Assembly: GCA_963837325.1 (NCBI GenBank) | Contig: CAWIMV010000001.1 | Coordinates: 2,604,001 to 2,668,000 of the forward strand | From: CAVQKZ01 sp963837325 | Lineage (GTDB): Bacteria; Actinomycetota; Actinomycetes; Mycobacteriales; Jatrophihabitantaceae | Length of the DNA: 64,000 nt | Direction: 5' to 3' | In this document: positions 17,594 through 26,045 of the stretch, piece by piece | Layout of the letters: every line of letters starts with the position of its first letter | How positions within the stretch are numbered: position 1 is the first letter of the stretch | Translations under genes and position numbers: made by a program | The notes under the pieces: model-generated | Databases searched by the model: none | Seen by the model: only the letters and a program-made list of their open reading frames with translations | Told to the model about the DNA's origin: nothing

Positions 17594-17899
17594 TTACTTC
17601 TGGATGACTGCGAGGACGTCGCGCGCGGACAGGACGAGGTACTCCTCGCCCGCGTACTTGACCTCGGTGCCGCCGTACTTGCTGTAGAGCACAACGTCGC
17701 CGACCGACACGTCGATCGGGACGCGGTTGCCGTTGTCGTCGATCCGGCCTGGGCCCACGGCGAGGACGGTGCCCTCCTGCGGCTTCTCTTTGGCCGTCTC
17801 GGGAATGACGATGCCTGAAGCGGTCGTGGTCTCGGCCTCGTTGGCCTGGACGACGACGCGGTCTTCGAGCGGCTTGATGCTGACCTTGGTGGCGGTCAC
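17594..17899 (-). CDS. groES: 10-kDa co-chaperonin GroES
   Basis: A 101-residue GroES that caps GroEL rings. The IKPLEDRVVV strand, the mobile loop ETTTASGIVIPETAKEKP, GTVLAVGPGR and the C-terminal EYLVLSARDVLAVI are typical. GTG at 17899 is selected because AAGGGGAG lies just upstream and the protein then starts VTATKVSIKPLED like its relatives. It is the first gene of the groES-groL operon, with a heat-shock promoter about 80 bp upstream. Confidence 0.97.
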   Translation of the reverse strand: MTATKVSIKPLEDRVVVQANEAETTTASGIVIPETAKEKPQEGTVLAVGPGRIDDNGNRVPIDVSVGDVVLYSKYGGTEVKYAGEEYLVLSARDVLAVIQK

Positions 17900-17975
17900 A
17901 GTGAATCTCCCCTTCTCGGGTTTCATGTGTCGGTATGCGGGGCCGGCTGCCGTCGCGGGGGTCAACCTGGCCTCG

Positions 17976-18002
17976 TTGGCACTCTAACGCGGGGAGTGCC
18001 AA
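17976..18002 (-). promoter_or_regulatory. CIRCE operator (HrcA site) of groES-groL
   Basis: TTGGCACTC and GAGTGCCAA flank a 9-nt spacer, matching the CIRCE consensus TTAGCACTC-N9-GAGTGCTAA with one change per arm. It would bind the repressor HrcA and release on heat shock. It covers the -10 element and spacer of the promoter. Confidence 0.93.
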
Positions 18003-18009
18003 CTCTCAA
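17981..18009 (-). promoter_or_regulatory. groES promoter
   Basis: On the minus strand, -35 TTGAGA (18004-18009) and -10 TAGAGT (17981-17986) are separated by exactly 17 bp. The -10 lies inside the left CIRCE arm, so bound HrcA would block polymerase directly. Confidence 0.75.
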
Positions 18010-18027
18010 CGTCGGGGGGTTGGTGGG

Positions 18028-19419
18028 TCAGCGGAACGTGTACGACGTCCAGGTCAGGCCGGCATCGTGGGTGGTCCAGATCGTGCGCCCGTCGGTGGCT
18101 CGGCCGTCGGTGGCGGACTCGAAACCGATCCAGTTCGCCCCGGCCGGCGCGGTCCCGCCTACTTTGCGCCAGGAATGGCCGCCATCGGTACTGCGGTAGG
18201 TCTCGCCGGACAACGCGATCAACGTCGAAGCCGACGCAGCTCCCAACGTGGAGATGGGTGTGGCGCCACGCAGGGCCTGGGCGTTGACGGGGTGGAACGT
18301 GCGGCCGCCGTCCGTGGACGTCATCGTGAACTGCGGGATCTCGTCGCCGCGTCCCGTGCACAGGAGCGTTGCCGAGCCGTCCGCGGCGCTCGCAACAGCC
18401 GTGCTGTCGACCTCGGCGGTCACCGCCCCGCCGACCTGGGGGCACGGCTCCCCGCGGTTCGTCCAGGAGGCGCCGTCGTTCACGGAGGTGTACAGGACCG
18501 ACTGCGCGTTCGAGGCGCCGCCGGCGGTGTGGCCGAAGATCTCGATGAAGGCCCGATTCCCGGTCCGCGTCAGCTCGGCGCTGCCGCTCATGTTCGGCTG
18601 GGCTCCGGGCAACGCGACGCTGGTCCAGGTTTGCGTGCCGACGGGGGCGATCCGCACGGCGTAGTGGCAGCCGGGCGGCGAACATGGCGGCGCGGCGACC
18701 ACTCTGATGACGTTGCCGTCGAGGGTCTCCAGCGCGTAGGCCCCGCCACTCTCGTGCCGCCAGCTCGCGCCGCCGTCGACAGTCATGAACAGGGCATCCG
18801 GACCGAAGGCGTAACCGATCTGCGGGGTCGCGAATCGGATGCTGCTGACACACGGATCGTCACAGCCGTCCGCCGGGATGTTCGCCGGTGGCGGTTTCGT
18901 GCTCGTCCACGTGCGCCCGCCGTCGCTCGTGCGGATCATGGCGATGCAGGACGGGCCGGAACCGTTCAGACAGTTCGCGCGGGCCAGGGCCCAGCCGTCC
19001 TGTGTCCCGACAAACGTCACGTCGACGACGTGGACGCCGGTCAGGCCGGGCACGGTCGACGTCGGCGGCGGGGTCGAATGCACTGACGTGCTCGCCCGCG
19101 ACGTCGCCGTCGGAGCGGTCGTCACCGTGTGCGTCGGCGCCGGGACCGTGCTGATCGGCGCGGCCGGCTTGTGATCGGCCTGGTGGTGGAACTGGTTGAC
19201 CCCGACGAGGGCGGCGGCCACTGCGGCCACCGAACCTGCTGCCACCAGGGGCAGCGTCCAGGTTCGCCACTGCCGGGAGCGACGGCGCGCAGGCGCCGGT
19301 GGCACGCGCTCGACCTCGGCGATGATCTGCTCGGCCAGCACGGCGCCTGCCGGGGCGTGCCGGGAGTGCTCCACCAGGCTGGCCCGCAGCGCGGCCTCGA
19401 TGCCGGTCTTGTCGCTCAT
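18028..19419 (-). CDS. Membrane-anchored Asp-box (BNR/Ycf48-like) protein, putative anti-sigma partner
   Basis: A 463-residue single-pass protein. About 50 cytoplasmic residues ending in RRRSRQWR precede one transmembrane helix (LPLVAAGSVAAVAAALVGV), a Thr/Pro-rich linker and a large extracytoplasmic beta-propeller. At least six Asp-box-like turns are visible (DGGRTW, DGGASW, NDGASW, DGGRTF, DGGHSW, DAGLTW), as in sialidase-like and Ycf48-like propellers. The ATG at 19419 follows AAGGAGG by 5 nt and overlaps the sigma-factor stop (ATGA). The coupling and topology suggest an anti-sigma or sensor role for the short cytoplasmic head; this is inference. No sialidase catalytic set was identified. 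Confidence 0.75.
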   Translation of the reverse strand: MSDKTGIEAALRASLVEHSRHAPAGAVLAEQIIAEVERVPPAPARRRSRQWRTWTLPLVAAGSVAAVAAALVGVNQFHHQADHKPAAPISTVPAPTHTVTTAPTATSRASTSVHSTPPPTSTVPGLTGVHVVDVTFVGTQDGWALARANCLNGSGPSCIAMIRTSDGGRTWTSTKPPPANIPADGCDDPCVSSIRFATPQIGYAFGPDALFMTVDGGASWRHESGGAYALETLDGNVIRVVAAPPCSPPGCHYAVRIAPVGTQTWTSVALPGAQPNMSGSAELTRTGNRAFIEIFGHTAGGASNAQSVLYTSVNDGASWTNRGEPCPQVGGAVTAEVDSTAVASAADGSATLLCTGRGDEIPQFTMTSTDGGRTFHPVNAQALRGATPISTLGAASASTLIALSGETYRSTDGGHSWRKVGGTAPAGANWIGFESATDGRATDGRTIWTTHDAGLTWTSYTFR

Positions 19420-19931
19420 GCGAACCTCCTTGCCGACGGCCACTGTTGCGGCGCCGCGTGCTGTTCGCGCAACGACGTCAGGCCCCGGCTCAACAAGCTG
19501 CGGACCGTGCCGACGCGGCAGCCGAGCGCCTGCGCAATCTCGTCATCGGGCAGATCCTCGAAGTACCGCATGACGAGCGCGGCGCGCTGGCGCTGCGGCA
19601 GCGTGCCGAGTAGCCCCCAGATCTCGTCGCGGTCGGCGACCTGGGCGTATGCGTCGGCCGTATCGCGCCGCTCGGCCAGCACGTCGAGCCCGAGCTCGCG
19701 GCTGGCCGGGCGGCGCTTTTCGTTCAGGAACACGTTGGCCAGCGAGCGTCGGACGTATGCGATCGGAACGTCCGCTGCGCTCACCCGATCCCATTTCGGG
19801 TACAGCCGTACGAGTGTGTCCTGGACGAGTTCCTCGGCCGCTACTGCGTTGCCGGTCAGCAGGTAGGCCGTCCGTGACAATGCGGCGGTGTTCGCGCGCA
19901 CGAACGATACGAAATCCCGCCCCTCGGACAC
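19416..19931 (-). CDS. ECF (SigE-family) RNA polymerase sigma factor
   Basis: A 171-residue extracytoplasmic-function sigma factor. Region 2 contains LTGNAVAAEELVQDTLVRLYPKW-type sequence that binds core polymerase and the -10; region 4 contains LPQRQRAALVMRYFEDL and a helix-turn-helix (DDEIAQALGCRVGTVRSLLSR) for the -35. The spacing and sequence match the actinobacterial SigE-family subgroup. GTG at 19931 is preferred because GGAGG stands 5 nt upstream; a GTG at 19943 is the alternative. It is coupled to the Asp-box membrane protein, its probable regulator. Its regulon is unknown. Confidence 0.9.
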   Translation of the reverse strand: MSEGRDFVSFVRANTAALSRTAYLLTGNAVAAEELVQDTLVRLYPKWDRVSAADVPIAYVRRSLANVFLNEKRRPASRELGLDVLAERRDTADAYAQVADRDEIWGLLGTLPQRQRAALVMRYFEDLPDDEIAQALGCRVGTVRSLLSRGLTSLREQHAAPQQWPSARRFA

Positions 19932-20018
19932 GAATGCCTCCACACAGAAGTAGACACCGCAGCGGGCGGTTCTGTTGCATCCGTTGGCCGGGGTGATCAG
20001 CCCAGCCCCCGATTGTGG

Positions 20019-22985
20019 TCAGTTGGGTGGTTTCAGGGGTTCGTAGCCGGAGCGGTCGTCGGTCAGCTTCCAGACCTTGCGGGCCCGGTTTGGCGTCGGA
20101 ATGCCGGCCTCGCGCAGCTCGCGCCACACCGGGCGATGCCAGGTGGTCACCGGGATCGACCGCACGACCTGCACGTAGCTCGGACGGTGCTCGGCCGGTA
20201 GCCGGGTGAGCGCGCGGTCCAGCTCGCTCGTCGTCAGCTTCTTGCCCTTGCGCACCGTCACGGCCGCCACGAGGGTCTCGGCATTCCCTTCGGGCACGCC
20301 GAAGACGACCACGAGATCGACAGCCGGAATCGTTCCCAGCGCCATACGAGCGCCGGCCGGGATGACCACCCCGCGGTCGGTCGTGACCAGGGCGCTGACC
20401 GAATCGACGAACCACAGGTCGTTGTGCTCGTCGCGCAGGAACAGGTCGCCCGTGGCCCGCCAGGTGTCGCCCGGGGCGAACACGCCGCGCATCGGCGCGC
20501 CGGCGCTGGACTCCCCCGGGTTGATCCGCGCGAGCAACAGCCCGACCTGGTCGGCGGCGCATTCGCGGGCCAGCCCGTCCGGGCCGAGGTCGAGTCTCCG
20601 GGCCGTGCGGTCGAACGCGGCGATCTTCACCTCGGCCGAACCGGGCAGCGGCCGGCCGACCGACCCGATCGGCGTCCCCTTGACGTTGGCCAGGATGGCC
20701 TCGCCCTCGGCCGAAGCGTAGAACTCGAGCACCCGCGCAGTCGGGAAGCGCTCACCGACCCGTCGCCACAGATTTCGCGGCAGGCCCGAACCCATGAACA
20801 TTCGGATCGGGTGATGCTGCTCGTTGGGATGCGGCGGCGCCATCGTCACCCCGCGCAGTGACGTCCAGGTGTAGGACACGTGCGTCGCGCCGTAGCGCCG
20901 AACCTCGGCCCAGAAGGTATCTGGGTCCTCAGCTGTGCCCATCGCGAAGCGGGCACCGGCGGCGACCGCGCCGCCCACGCTCATGAGCAACGCCGACGAA
21001 TGATGAATGGGCGTGGTGCTGTACACCGTGTCGCCGGTCTTCAGGGCCGCGGCCGAAGCCGTGCCCAGCGCTGACAGCGCCCAGCGCCGGTTCGTGATCC
21101 GAACGGCCTTCGTACCGGAGCCCTCGCCGGTGAACAGCACGAAGGCCAGGTCGCCCGCGCGGAACGGGTTGGCCCGGTACGACGTGGGCAACTCGACGTC
21201 GTCCGGGTCGATGCGCTCCAGGTCCAACACCCGCGGGTGCAGCTCGCGCCACTCGGCCCCGCCGCCGAGGACACACCAGGTGACGTCGTCGAGAGCGCTG
21301 TCGGGTCGGACGTGTTCCGGATCGGAGATCACCCAGCTCACCTGGCCCAGCCCGGCCTCGCGCTCGAGGTCGCCATCGGGACGCAGCAGCACCGCGGTTG
21401 CCCCGAGCCGACTCAGTGCCGCCACCACCGTGAAGGCGCTCGGGCGAGTGGTCATGAGCACGCCGACGCGGTCGCCGGGCCGCACGCCGACCGAGACCAG
21501 CCCCTTCACCACACTGTCGACCCGGTGCTTCACGTCGCGCTGGCGGTAGGCCCGGTCGCCGAACAGGAAGCAGACGTCGTTCGGGGCGCGCCGGGCCTGC
21601 TCGTCCAACAGCAGACCCAGGGAGATGCGGGTCGCCGGGTCGAGTTGTTCGATGCGGGCCAACCTGGGCAGCTGTGCCGGGGCCTCGGAGACCACGCTGC
21701 GCGCGGCCTGGACGAATTGGCGCGCCGTGCCGAGGACGATGCGCGTGGCGCCGATGCCGAACTCGGTGGCCTGGGCCAGGGCGGCCGCACCGGCATTGTG
21801 CCGCAACGGGACCGATTCGACGCGCTCGGCCGGCACGATGTCGGCGGGCAGCTCGCCGCGACCGGCACGCCACCGCAGCCACGCGGCCACGGCCGGCCAG
21901 GTCACGGTCGTGGCCCGGGAGCCCACGACGAGGCCGAAGTGTCCGCCCGGCAGGCTGAGTTCGTACACCGGGGCCTGCGGGGCGGCCCGGCGAATGGCCC
22001 GCACCGAGTCCGGATGGCCGATCGTGTCGGTCGTGCCGACCACCGTCATGATCGGCACGTTGATGTCGGCGAGGGTGACGAGCCGGTCGTCGATGACGAA
22101 GCCGCCTTCGAGCATGCGGTTGTGTGCGACGAACTGCTCGAGCAATTCGGCGATCGCCGGCCCGGAGTAGGCCGTCCACCCCTCGGAGTCCAGGAAGCGG
22201 CGCTGCCGCTCGCGTGAGAGCAACGCGTCGCGGTCGTGCAGCGCGAGCAGGAACTGCACCCGACCTTTCACCGAGCGGGCGGGCGACAACATCTTGAAAC
22301 CGATGCGGGTGGCCCAGCGCGGCACCCCGAGCTTGCGCAGGACACCGCTGTCGACCAGTCCCGTAGCCAGGCGGGCGGCCACCTCGGGCGAGATCGGAAT
22401 CGGCAGCGGTGCGGTGGTGTCGGCCGGCGAACCGAACGTCACGAGCGAGTCGATGTGCTTGCCCCGCCGCAGCGCCGCCGTTTGGTAGGCGAACATGCCG
22501 CCCTGCGAATAGCCGGCCAGTGCGACGTCACGACCGGTTGCTTCGTACACGCGCTCGACGGCATCGCTGACGGCGAGGACGTGGTCGCTCAGCGTGCGCT
22601 CGAGGCCGCCGGGCTCGTGCCCCGGATCGCCGAAATCCACGACCCAGGGATCGACACCGTCGGCATGCAGGCTCACGACGGCCGACGTACTGGGGGCGAC
22701 GTCCCACACCTCGGTAGCCATCATCAACGGTGGCACCAGCAGAATCGGCGGGCCGTCGGAGGCGACGTCACCGGCGAAGTAGTGGCGCAAGCGGTAGTTC
22801 GACTGTTCGGCCGCCACCGTGAACGGGGCCGGCTGCTCGCCGGTCTGCAGGCCGCCGAAGCGCACCACCTCCGCGGCATTGCGGGCCGTCGCGGCGGCAA
22901 GGCGGGCGTAGCGCAGCGCGCCCGCCGGTCGCGGACCGGACGGGCGCGGTTCGTCCGGCGGCGAGACTTCCTCGTTGGTGGCCAC
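20019..22985 (-). CDS. Alpha/beta hydrolase (PhaC-like)-AMP-dependent ligase fusion
   Basis: A 988-residue two-domain protein. The N-terminal part (to about residue 370) is a PhaC-like alpha/beta hydrolase: LLVPPLM, WVVDFGDPG, nucleophile Ser160 in GYSQGG (PHA synthases have Cys here), an acid in VGTTDTIGHP and a histidine in LPGGHFG. The C-terminal part resembles acyl-CoA synthetases but its motifs are eroded: the ATP-loop reads FTGEGSGTKAVR, YGxTE becomes YASAEGE, TGD is kept, and the C-terminal catalytic lysine motif is not recognisable (TTWHRPVWRE). Start is uncertain: GTG at 22985 or TTG at 23021. It ends the alr-tsaD gene run. Confidence 0.85.
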   Translation of the reverse strand: MATNEEVSPPDEPRPSGPRPAGALRYARLAAATARNAAEVVRFGGLQTGEQPAPFTVAAEQSNYRLRHYFAGDVASDGPPILLVPPLMMATEVWDVAPSTSAVVSLHADGVDPWVVDFGDPGHEPGGLERTLSDHVLAVSDAVERVYEATGRDVALAGYSQGGMFAYQTAALRRGKHIDSLVTFGSPADTTAPLPIPISPEVAARLATGLVDSGVLRKLGVPRWATRIGFKMLSPARSVKGRVQFLLALHDRDALLSRERQRRFLDSEGWTAYSGPAIAELLEQFVAHNRMLEGGFVIDDRLVTLADINVPIMTVVGTTDTIGHPDSVRAIRRAAPQAPVYELSLPGGHFGLVVGSRATTVTWPAVAAWLRWRAGRGELPADIVPAERVESVPLRHNAGAAALAQATEFGIGATRIVLGTARQFVQAARSVVSEAPAQLPRLARIEQLDPATRISLGLLLDEQARRAPNDVCFLFGDRAYRQRDVKHRVDSVVKGLVSVGVRPGDRVGVLMTTRPSAFTVVAALSRLGATAVLLRPDGDLEREAGLGQVSWVISDPEHVRPDSALDDVTWCVLGGGAEWRELHPRVLDLERIDPDDVELPTSYRANPFRAGDLAFVLFTGEGSGTKAVRITNRRWALSALGTASAAALKTGDTVYSTTPIHHSSALLMSVGGAVAAGARFAMGTAEDPDTFWAEVRRYGATHVSYTWTSLRGVTMAPPHPNEQHHPIRMFMGSGLPRNLWRRVGERFPTARVLEFYASAEGEAILANVKGTPIGSVGRPLPGSAEVKIAAFDRTARRLDLGPDGLARECAADQVGLLLARINPGESSAGAPMRGVFAPGDTWRATGDLFLRDEHNDLWFVDSVSALVTTDRGVVIPAGARMALGTIPAVDLVVVFGVPEGNAETLVAAVTVRKGKKLTTSELDRALTRLPAEHRPSYVQVVRSIPVTTWHRPVWRELREAGIPTPNRARKVWKLTDDRSGYEPLKPPN

Positions 22986-23023
22986 GCGAGAACTGTGCTG
23001 CCCCGGGGCCCGGCGCCGCAAGC

Positions 23024-23251
23024 TCAGCGGTCGCGGACGACCGCGTGGAAAGTCCAGGCGTGCGGCGGACGGGCGACGAGGTCGGCCGGCACGTCGGGCA
23101 GGCCTTGTTGGGTTGGATCGATGACGACGACTCGCGGCTCGTCACCATCGCTGCGGAATATCTGGGCCGACGGATCGGCATGCGCGCTCACGTATGCGAT
23201 CAGGTCGTCCAGCCGGCCGTCAGCGGCCCGGGCCTCCCACATCAGCGTCAT
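23024..23251 (-). CDS. Small conserved-looking hypothetical protein
   Basis: A 75-residue soluble protein of unknown function (begins MTLMWEARAADGRLDD, ends HAWTFHAVVRDR). The ATG at 23251 follows GGAGGG by 7 nt, a good initiation signal. It starts 16 bp after the tsaD stop and ends just before the hydrolase-ligase fusion, so it is likely co-transcribed with both. A central DEPRVVVIDP strand and a short predicted mixed alpha/beta layout are all that can be described; no known motif was recognised. Confidence 0.7.
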   Translation of the reverse strand: MTLMWEARAADGRLDDLIAYVSAHADPSAQIFRSDGDEPRVVVIDPTQQGLPDVPADLVARPPHAWTFHAVVRDR

Positions 23252-23267
23252 CGAAACACCCTCCCCT

Positions 23268-24311
23268 TCAGAGCAGGACGTCAGTGATCGGGAGCGCGGA
23301 ATCGGCGGGCAGGTCCAGCCGTGACGGCGTGGCGCCGTGTGCGACCAACTGGGCACCGAGCGCGGCCACCATCGCCCCGTTGTCGGTGCACAGCCCGGGT
23401 CGCGGCACCCGCAGCCGGATGCCGGCGGCGCTGCAGCGTTCCTCGGCCAACGCGCGCAACCGGGAATTGGCCGCGACGCCGCCGCCGATGATCAGGTGCC
23501 CGACGCCCTGGTCCCGGGCCGCCCGCACCGCCTTGGCCGTCAGGACGTCGGCCACCGCCTCCTGGAACGACGCGGCGACGTCGGCAGTGGGTACTGGTTC
23601 GCCCGCATGCTGGCGGGCCTCGACCCAGCGGGCGACGGCCGTCTTCAGTCCGGAGAACGAGAACGCGAACGCCGGGTCGTGGGCACCGGTCATGCCGCGG
23701 GGGAATGTGATCGCGGCCGGATCGCCCTCAACCGCCAACCGATCGATCGGCGGCCCGCCGGGAAACGGCAAGCCGAGCAGCCGGGCGACCTTGTCGTAGG
23801 CCTCGCCTGCGGCGTCGTCGACGGTGGCCCCCAGCTCGGTGACGTCCTCGCCGCCGATCCGCGGCACCATCAGCAGCGACGAGTGGCCGCCCGATACGAG
23901 CAGAGCCACGCACGGTTCGGCCAGCGGACCGTGTTCGAGCAGGTCGACGGCTACGTGGGCCGAGAGGTGGTTCACGCCGTACAGCGGCTTGTTCAGCGCC
24001 AACGCATACGCCTTGGCCGCCGCTACGCCGACGAGGAGGGCGCCGGCCAAGCCGGGTCCGGCCGTCACGGCAACGGCGTCGACGTCATCGGCCGCGATAC
24101 CGGCCGTCGCCAGGGCCCGCTCGACCGTCGGGACCATGGCCTGCAGGTGGGCGCGGCTGGCGACCTCCGGCACCACGCCTCCGAAGCGGGCGTGCTCGTC
24201 GACGCTGCTGGCAATCGCGTCGGCGAGCAGCGTTGTGCCGCGCACGATCCCGATGCCGGTCTCGTCACACGACGTCTCGATGCCCAGCACCAGCGGTGCG
24301 TCAGAGCTCAC
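23268..24311 (-). CDS. tsaD: tRNA N6-adenosine threonylcarbamoyltransferase TsaD
   Basis: A 347-residue catalytic subunit that transfers the threonylcarbamoyl group from TC-AMP to A37 of ANN-decoding tRNAs, forming t6A. The ASKHA fold is evident: N-terminal LGIETSCDETGIG, metal-ligand region NHLSAHVAV, LLVSGGHSSLL, and the C-terminal GGGVAANSRLR and TDNGAMVA motifs. It overlaps rimI by 11 bp and works with TsaB and TsaE encoded just upstream. The TsaC/Sua5 component that makes TC-AMP is not in this window. Confidence 0.97.
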   Translation of the reverse strand: MSSDAPLVLGIETSCDETGIGIVRGTTLLADAIASSVDEHARFGGVVPEVASRAHLQAMVPTVERALATAGIAADDVDAVAVTAGPGLAGALLVGVAAAKAYALALNKPLYGVNHLSAHVAVDLLEHGPLAEPCVALLVSGGHSSLLMVPRIGGEDVTELGATVDDAAGEAYDKVARLLGLPFPGGPPIDRLAVEGDPAAITFPRGMTGAHDPAFAFSFSGLKTAVARWVEARQHAGEPVPTADVAASFQEAVADVLTAKAVRAARDQGVGHLIIGGGVAANSRLRALAEERCSAAGIRLRVPRPGLCTDNGAMVAALGAQLVAHGATPSRLDLPADSALPITDVLL

Positions 24312-24759
24312 GGCGCATCACCACCGCATCGACGCGACCGCCGTCGTAATACCCGGGTCGCAGGCCGACGCGCAGGAAGCCTTCGCGCTCGTACAACGCC
24401 TGGGCCGCCTCGTTGTCGACGCGAACTTCGAGGAACGCCTCGACCGCGCCACGTCGGCGGACCTCGGTCAGCAGGCCGTCGAGCAGCTGACGGGCGATGC
24501 CGCGCCGGCGTCCGGCGGGGATCACCCCGACGGTCAGGATCTCGGCCGAGTCGGCGACGAGCAGGACCCCGCCCCACCCGAGCAGTTCGCCCTGCGCGCT
24601 CACGGCGGCGAGGTAGTGGCGCCGCGCAGTGTCGGCGAGTTCGGCCCGGTAGCCATCAGCCGTCCAGGCTTCGGTGCCGAACATGTCGTGCTCGTGGGGC
24701 ATCAGGGCGGCTATGTGGTCGGCCGTCATCGGCACGATGGCGACCGCCGCGGCCGTCAC
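24301..24759 (-). CDS. rimI: Ribosomal protein-alanine N-acetyltransferase RimI
   Basis: A 152-residue GNAT enzyme. The acetyl-CoA pyrophosphate loop VIPAGRRRGIARQLLDGLL and the downstream LEVRVDNEAAQALYEREGF motif are characteristic of RimI, which acetylates the N-terminal alanine of S18 and possibly other proteins. GTG at 24759 overlaps the tsaB stop (GTGA). Clustering with tsaB and tsaD is the normal arrangement in actinobacteria. Confidence 0.93.
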   Translation of the reverse strand: MTAAAVAIVPMTADHIAALMPHEHDMFGTEAWTADGYRAELADTARRHYLAAVSAQGELLGWGGVLLVADSAEILTVGVIPAGRRRGIARQLLDGLLTEVRRRGAVEAFLEVRVDNEAAQALYEREGFLRVGLRPGYYDGGRVDAVVMRREL

Positions 24760-25421
24760 GGCGTGACCGCCTTCGGTTGACCGGGCGGAACGGCATCCGG
24801 CCGGCGCAGGTATAGCGGCGTCAGCGCTTCCGATGGGGCGCCCGCGCGGACCCGATCGGCCGCGACCCGCACCAGGGCCGCCGCGGACGGGTGGTCCGGT
24901 CCGACGAGGGGCAGGCCGAGAACGTCGGGGTAGAGCCGCGCGCCGGCACCGGCCATGGCCCGCGCCTCGACCCGGATGTCGGCCGGGGGGGACACGTCCG
25001 GCCCGGCGACTCGCGCACCGTCGACGTAGCGGGCCCAGTAGACCTCCTTGCGGCGAGCGTCGGCGGCCACGAGCAGCGGCGACTCGCCCGGCACCGCGCC
25101 GGCGATCGCGTCCAGCGAGCAGACGCCGTACGTCGGGATGGCGAGCAGCTCGCCCATGATCGCGGCCGTCACCAGTCCCACTCGCAGTCCGGTGAACGGC
25201 CCTGGTCCGGTGCCGGCCACGATCGCACCCAGGTCGCCCGGCCCGGCCCCCAGCTCGGCCAGACAGGCGGCAATGGCCGGCGCGAGGTGCTCACCGTGGC
25301 CCCTTGGATTGAGCGTCACCCGCTCGGCGTAGCGACCGCCGGAGTCGGCGCCGTCCGCAGCCACCTCGGTGACCGCCGCGGTGACGGCCGCCGAGGAGGT
25401 GTCGATGGCGAGGACGAGCAC
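24756..25421 (-). CDS. tsaB: tRNA threonylcarbamoyladenosine biosynthesis protein TsaB
   Basis: A 221-residue TsaD paralogue that forms the TsaB-TsaD-TsaE complex for t6A. The N-terminal LAIDTSSAAVTAAV and the VAGTGPGPFTGLRVGL block are typical; like other TsaB proteins it lacks the metal site of TsaD. GTG at 25421 is chosen over upstream codons because homologues begin at this LAIDTS strand. TAGGCT (plus 25430-25435) ends 8 nt upstream and the gap to tsaE is 75 bp, so an internal, possibly leaderless, promoter may exist here. Confidence 0.93.
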   Translation of the reverse strand: MLVLAIDTSSAAVTAAVTEVAADGADSGGRYAERVTLNPRGHGEHLAPAIAACLAELGAGPGDLGAIVAGTGPGPFTGLRVGLVTAAIMGELLAIPTYGVCSLDAIAGAVPGESPLLVAADARRKEVYWARYVDGARVAGPDVSPPADIRVEARAMAGAGARLYPDVLGLPLVGPDHPSAAALVRVAADRVRAGAPSEALTPLYLRRPDAVPPGQPKAVTP

Positions 25422-25496
25422 GATTCGCCAGCCTAGCCGCGCCGTTGCGCCCCAGCTTGGCCCCCGCAGCCGGGCGACACGCCGGGCCACGACCGG

Positions 25497-26045
25497 CTAT
25501 GGGGCCAAGCCGGACAGGCGCTCGGCCCAGTCGCCGCCGTGGGGCATCAGCCGCAGCGTGCGCACCTCGGAGTCCGGTGCCCGCGCGAGCGCGATCTCGA
25601 GCCGGGCGTCGGTGAGTTGCTCCACCAGCCCGGCGCCCCATTCCACGACGGTGACGGCTTCTGCGGTGTCGACATCGAGGTCCAGGTCGTCGACCTCATC
25701 GAGCGAATGCAAGCGGTAGGCGTCGACGTGGACGAGCGGGATGCCACCGGCCCGCAGCGGCGGATGCAGCCGAGCGATCACGAACGTCGGCGAGACCACC
25801 GTTCCGCGCACCCCGAGCCCGGCGCCGATGCCCTGCGTCAGTACGGTCTTGCCTGCACCGAGCGGGCCGGTGAGCACGATCAGGTCGCCCGGCCGGAGCA
25901 CCGGCGCGAGCCGGACCCCGAAGGACCGGGTGTCCTCAGCACCGGCCAGGGTGAGCACCGGGCCGCTGAGTGCAGCGCGCTGCTCGGCGCTCAGCGGGGC
26001 CCGCGGTCCGGCCGGCTGGCCCGGACCGTGCAGCGGACCGCTCAC
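25497..26045 (-). CDS. tsaE: tRNA threonylcarbamoyladenosine biosynthesis ATPase TsaE
   Basis: A 182-residue P-loop ATPase that resets the TsaBD complex after each t6A cycle. Walker A GPLGAGKT lies at residues 60-67, followed by VVSPTFVI, LVHVDAYRL and VVEWGAGL, the standard TsaE order. GTG at 26045 overlaps the alr stop (GTGA), so it is translated from the alr message. About 25 extra N-terminal residues rich in Pro and Gly precede the conserved fold. Confidence 0.95.
   Translation of the reverse strand: MSGPLHGPGQPAGPRAPLSAEQRAALSGPVLTLAGAEDTRSFGVRLAPVLRPGDLIVLTGPLGAGKTVLTQGIGAGLGVRGTVVSPTFVIARLHPPLRAGGIPLVHVDAYRLHSLDEVDDLDLDVDTAEAVTVVEWGAGLVEQLTDARLEIALARAPDSEVRTLRLMPHGGDWAERLSGLAP

Noticed and set aside
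20019..22985. PHA synthase call for the N-terminal domain
   Set aside because: The catalytic cysteine of PHA synthases is serine here, so polymerisation is not supported.
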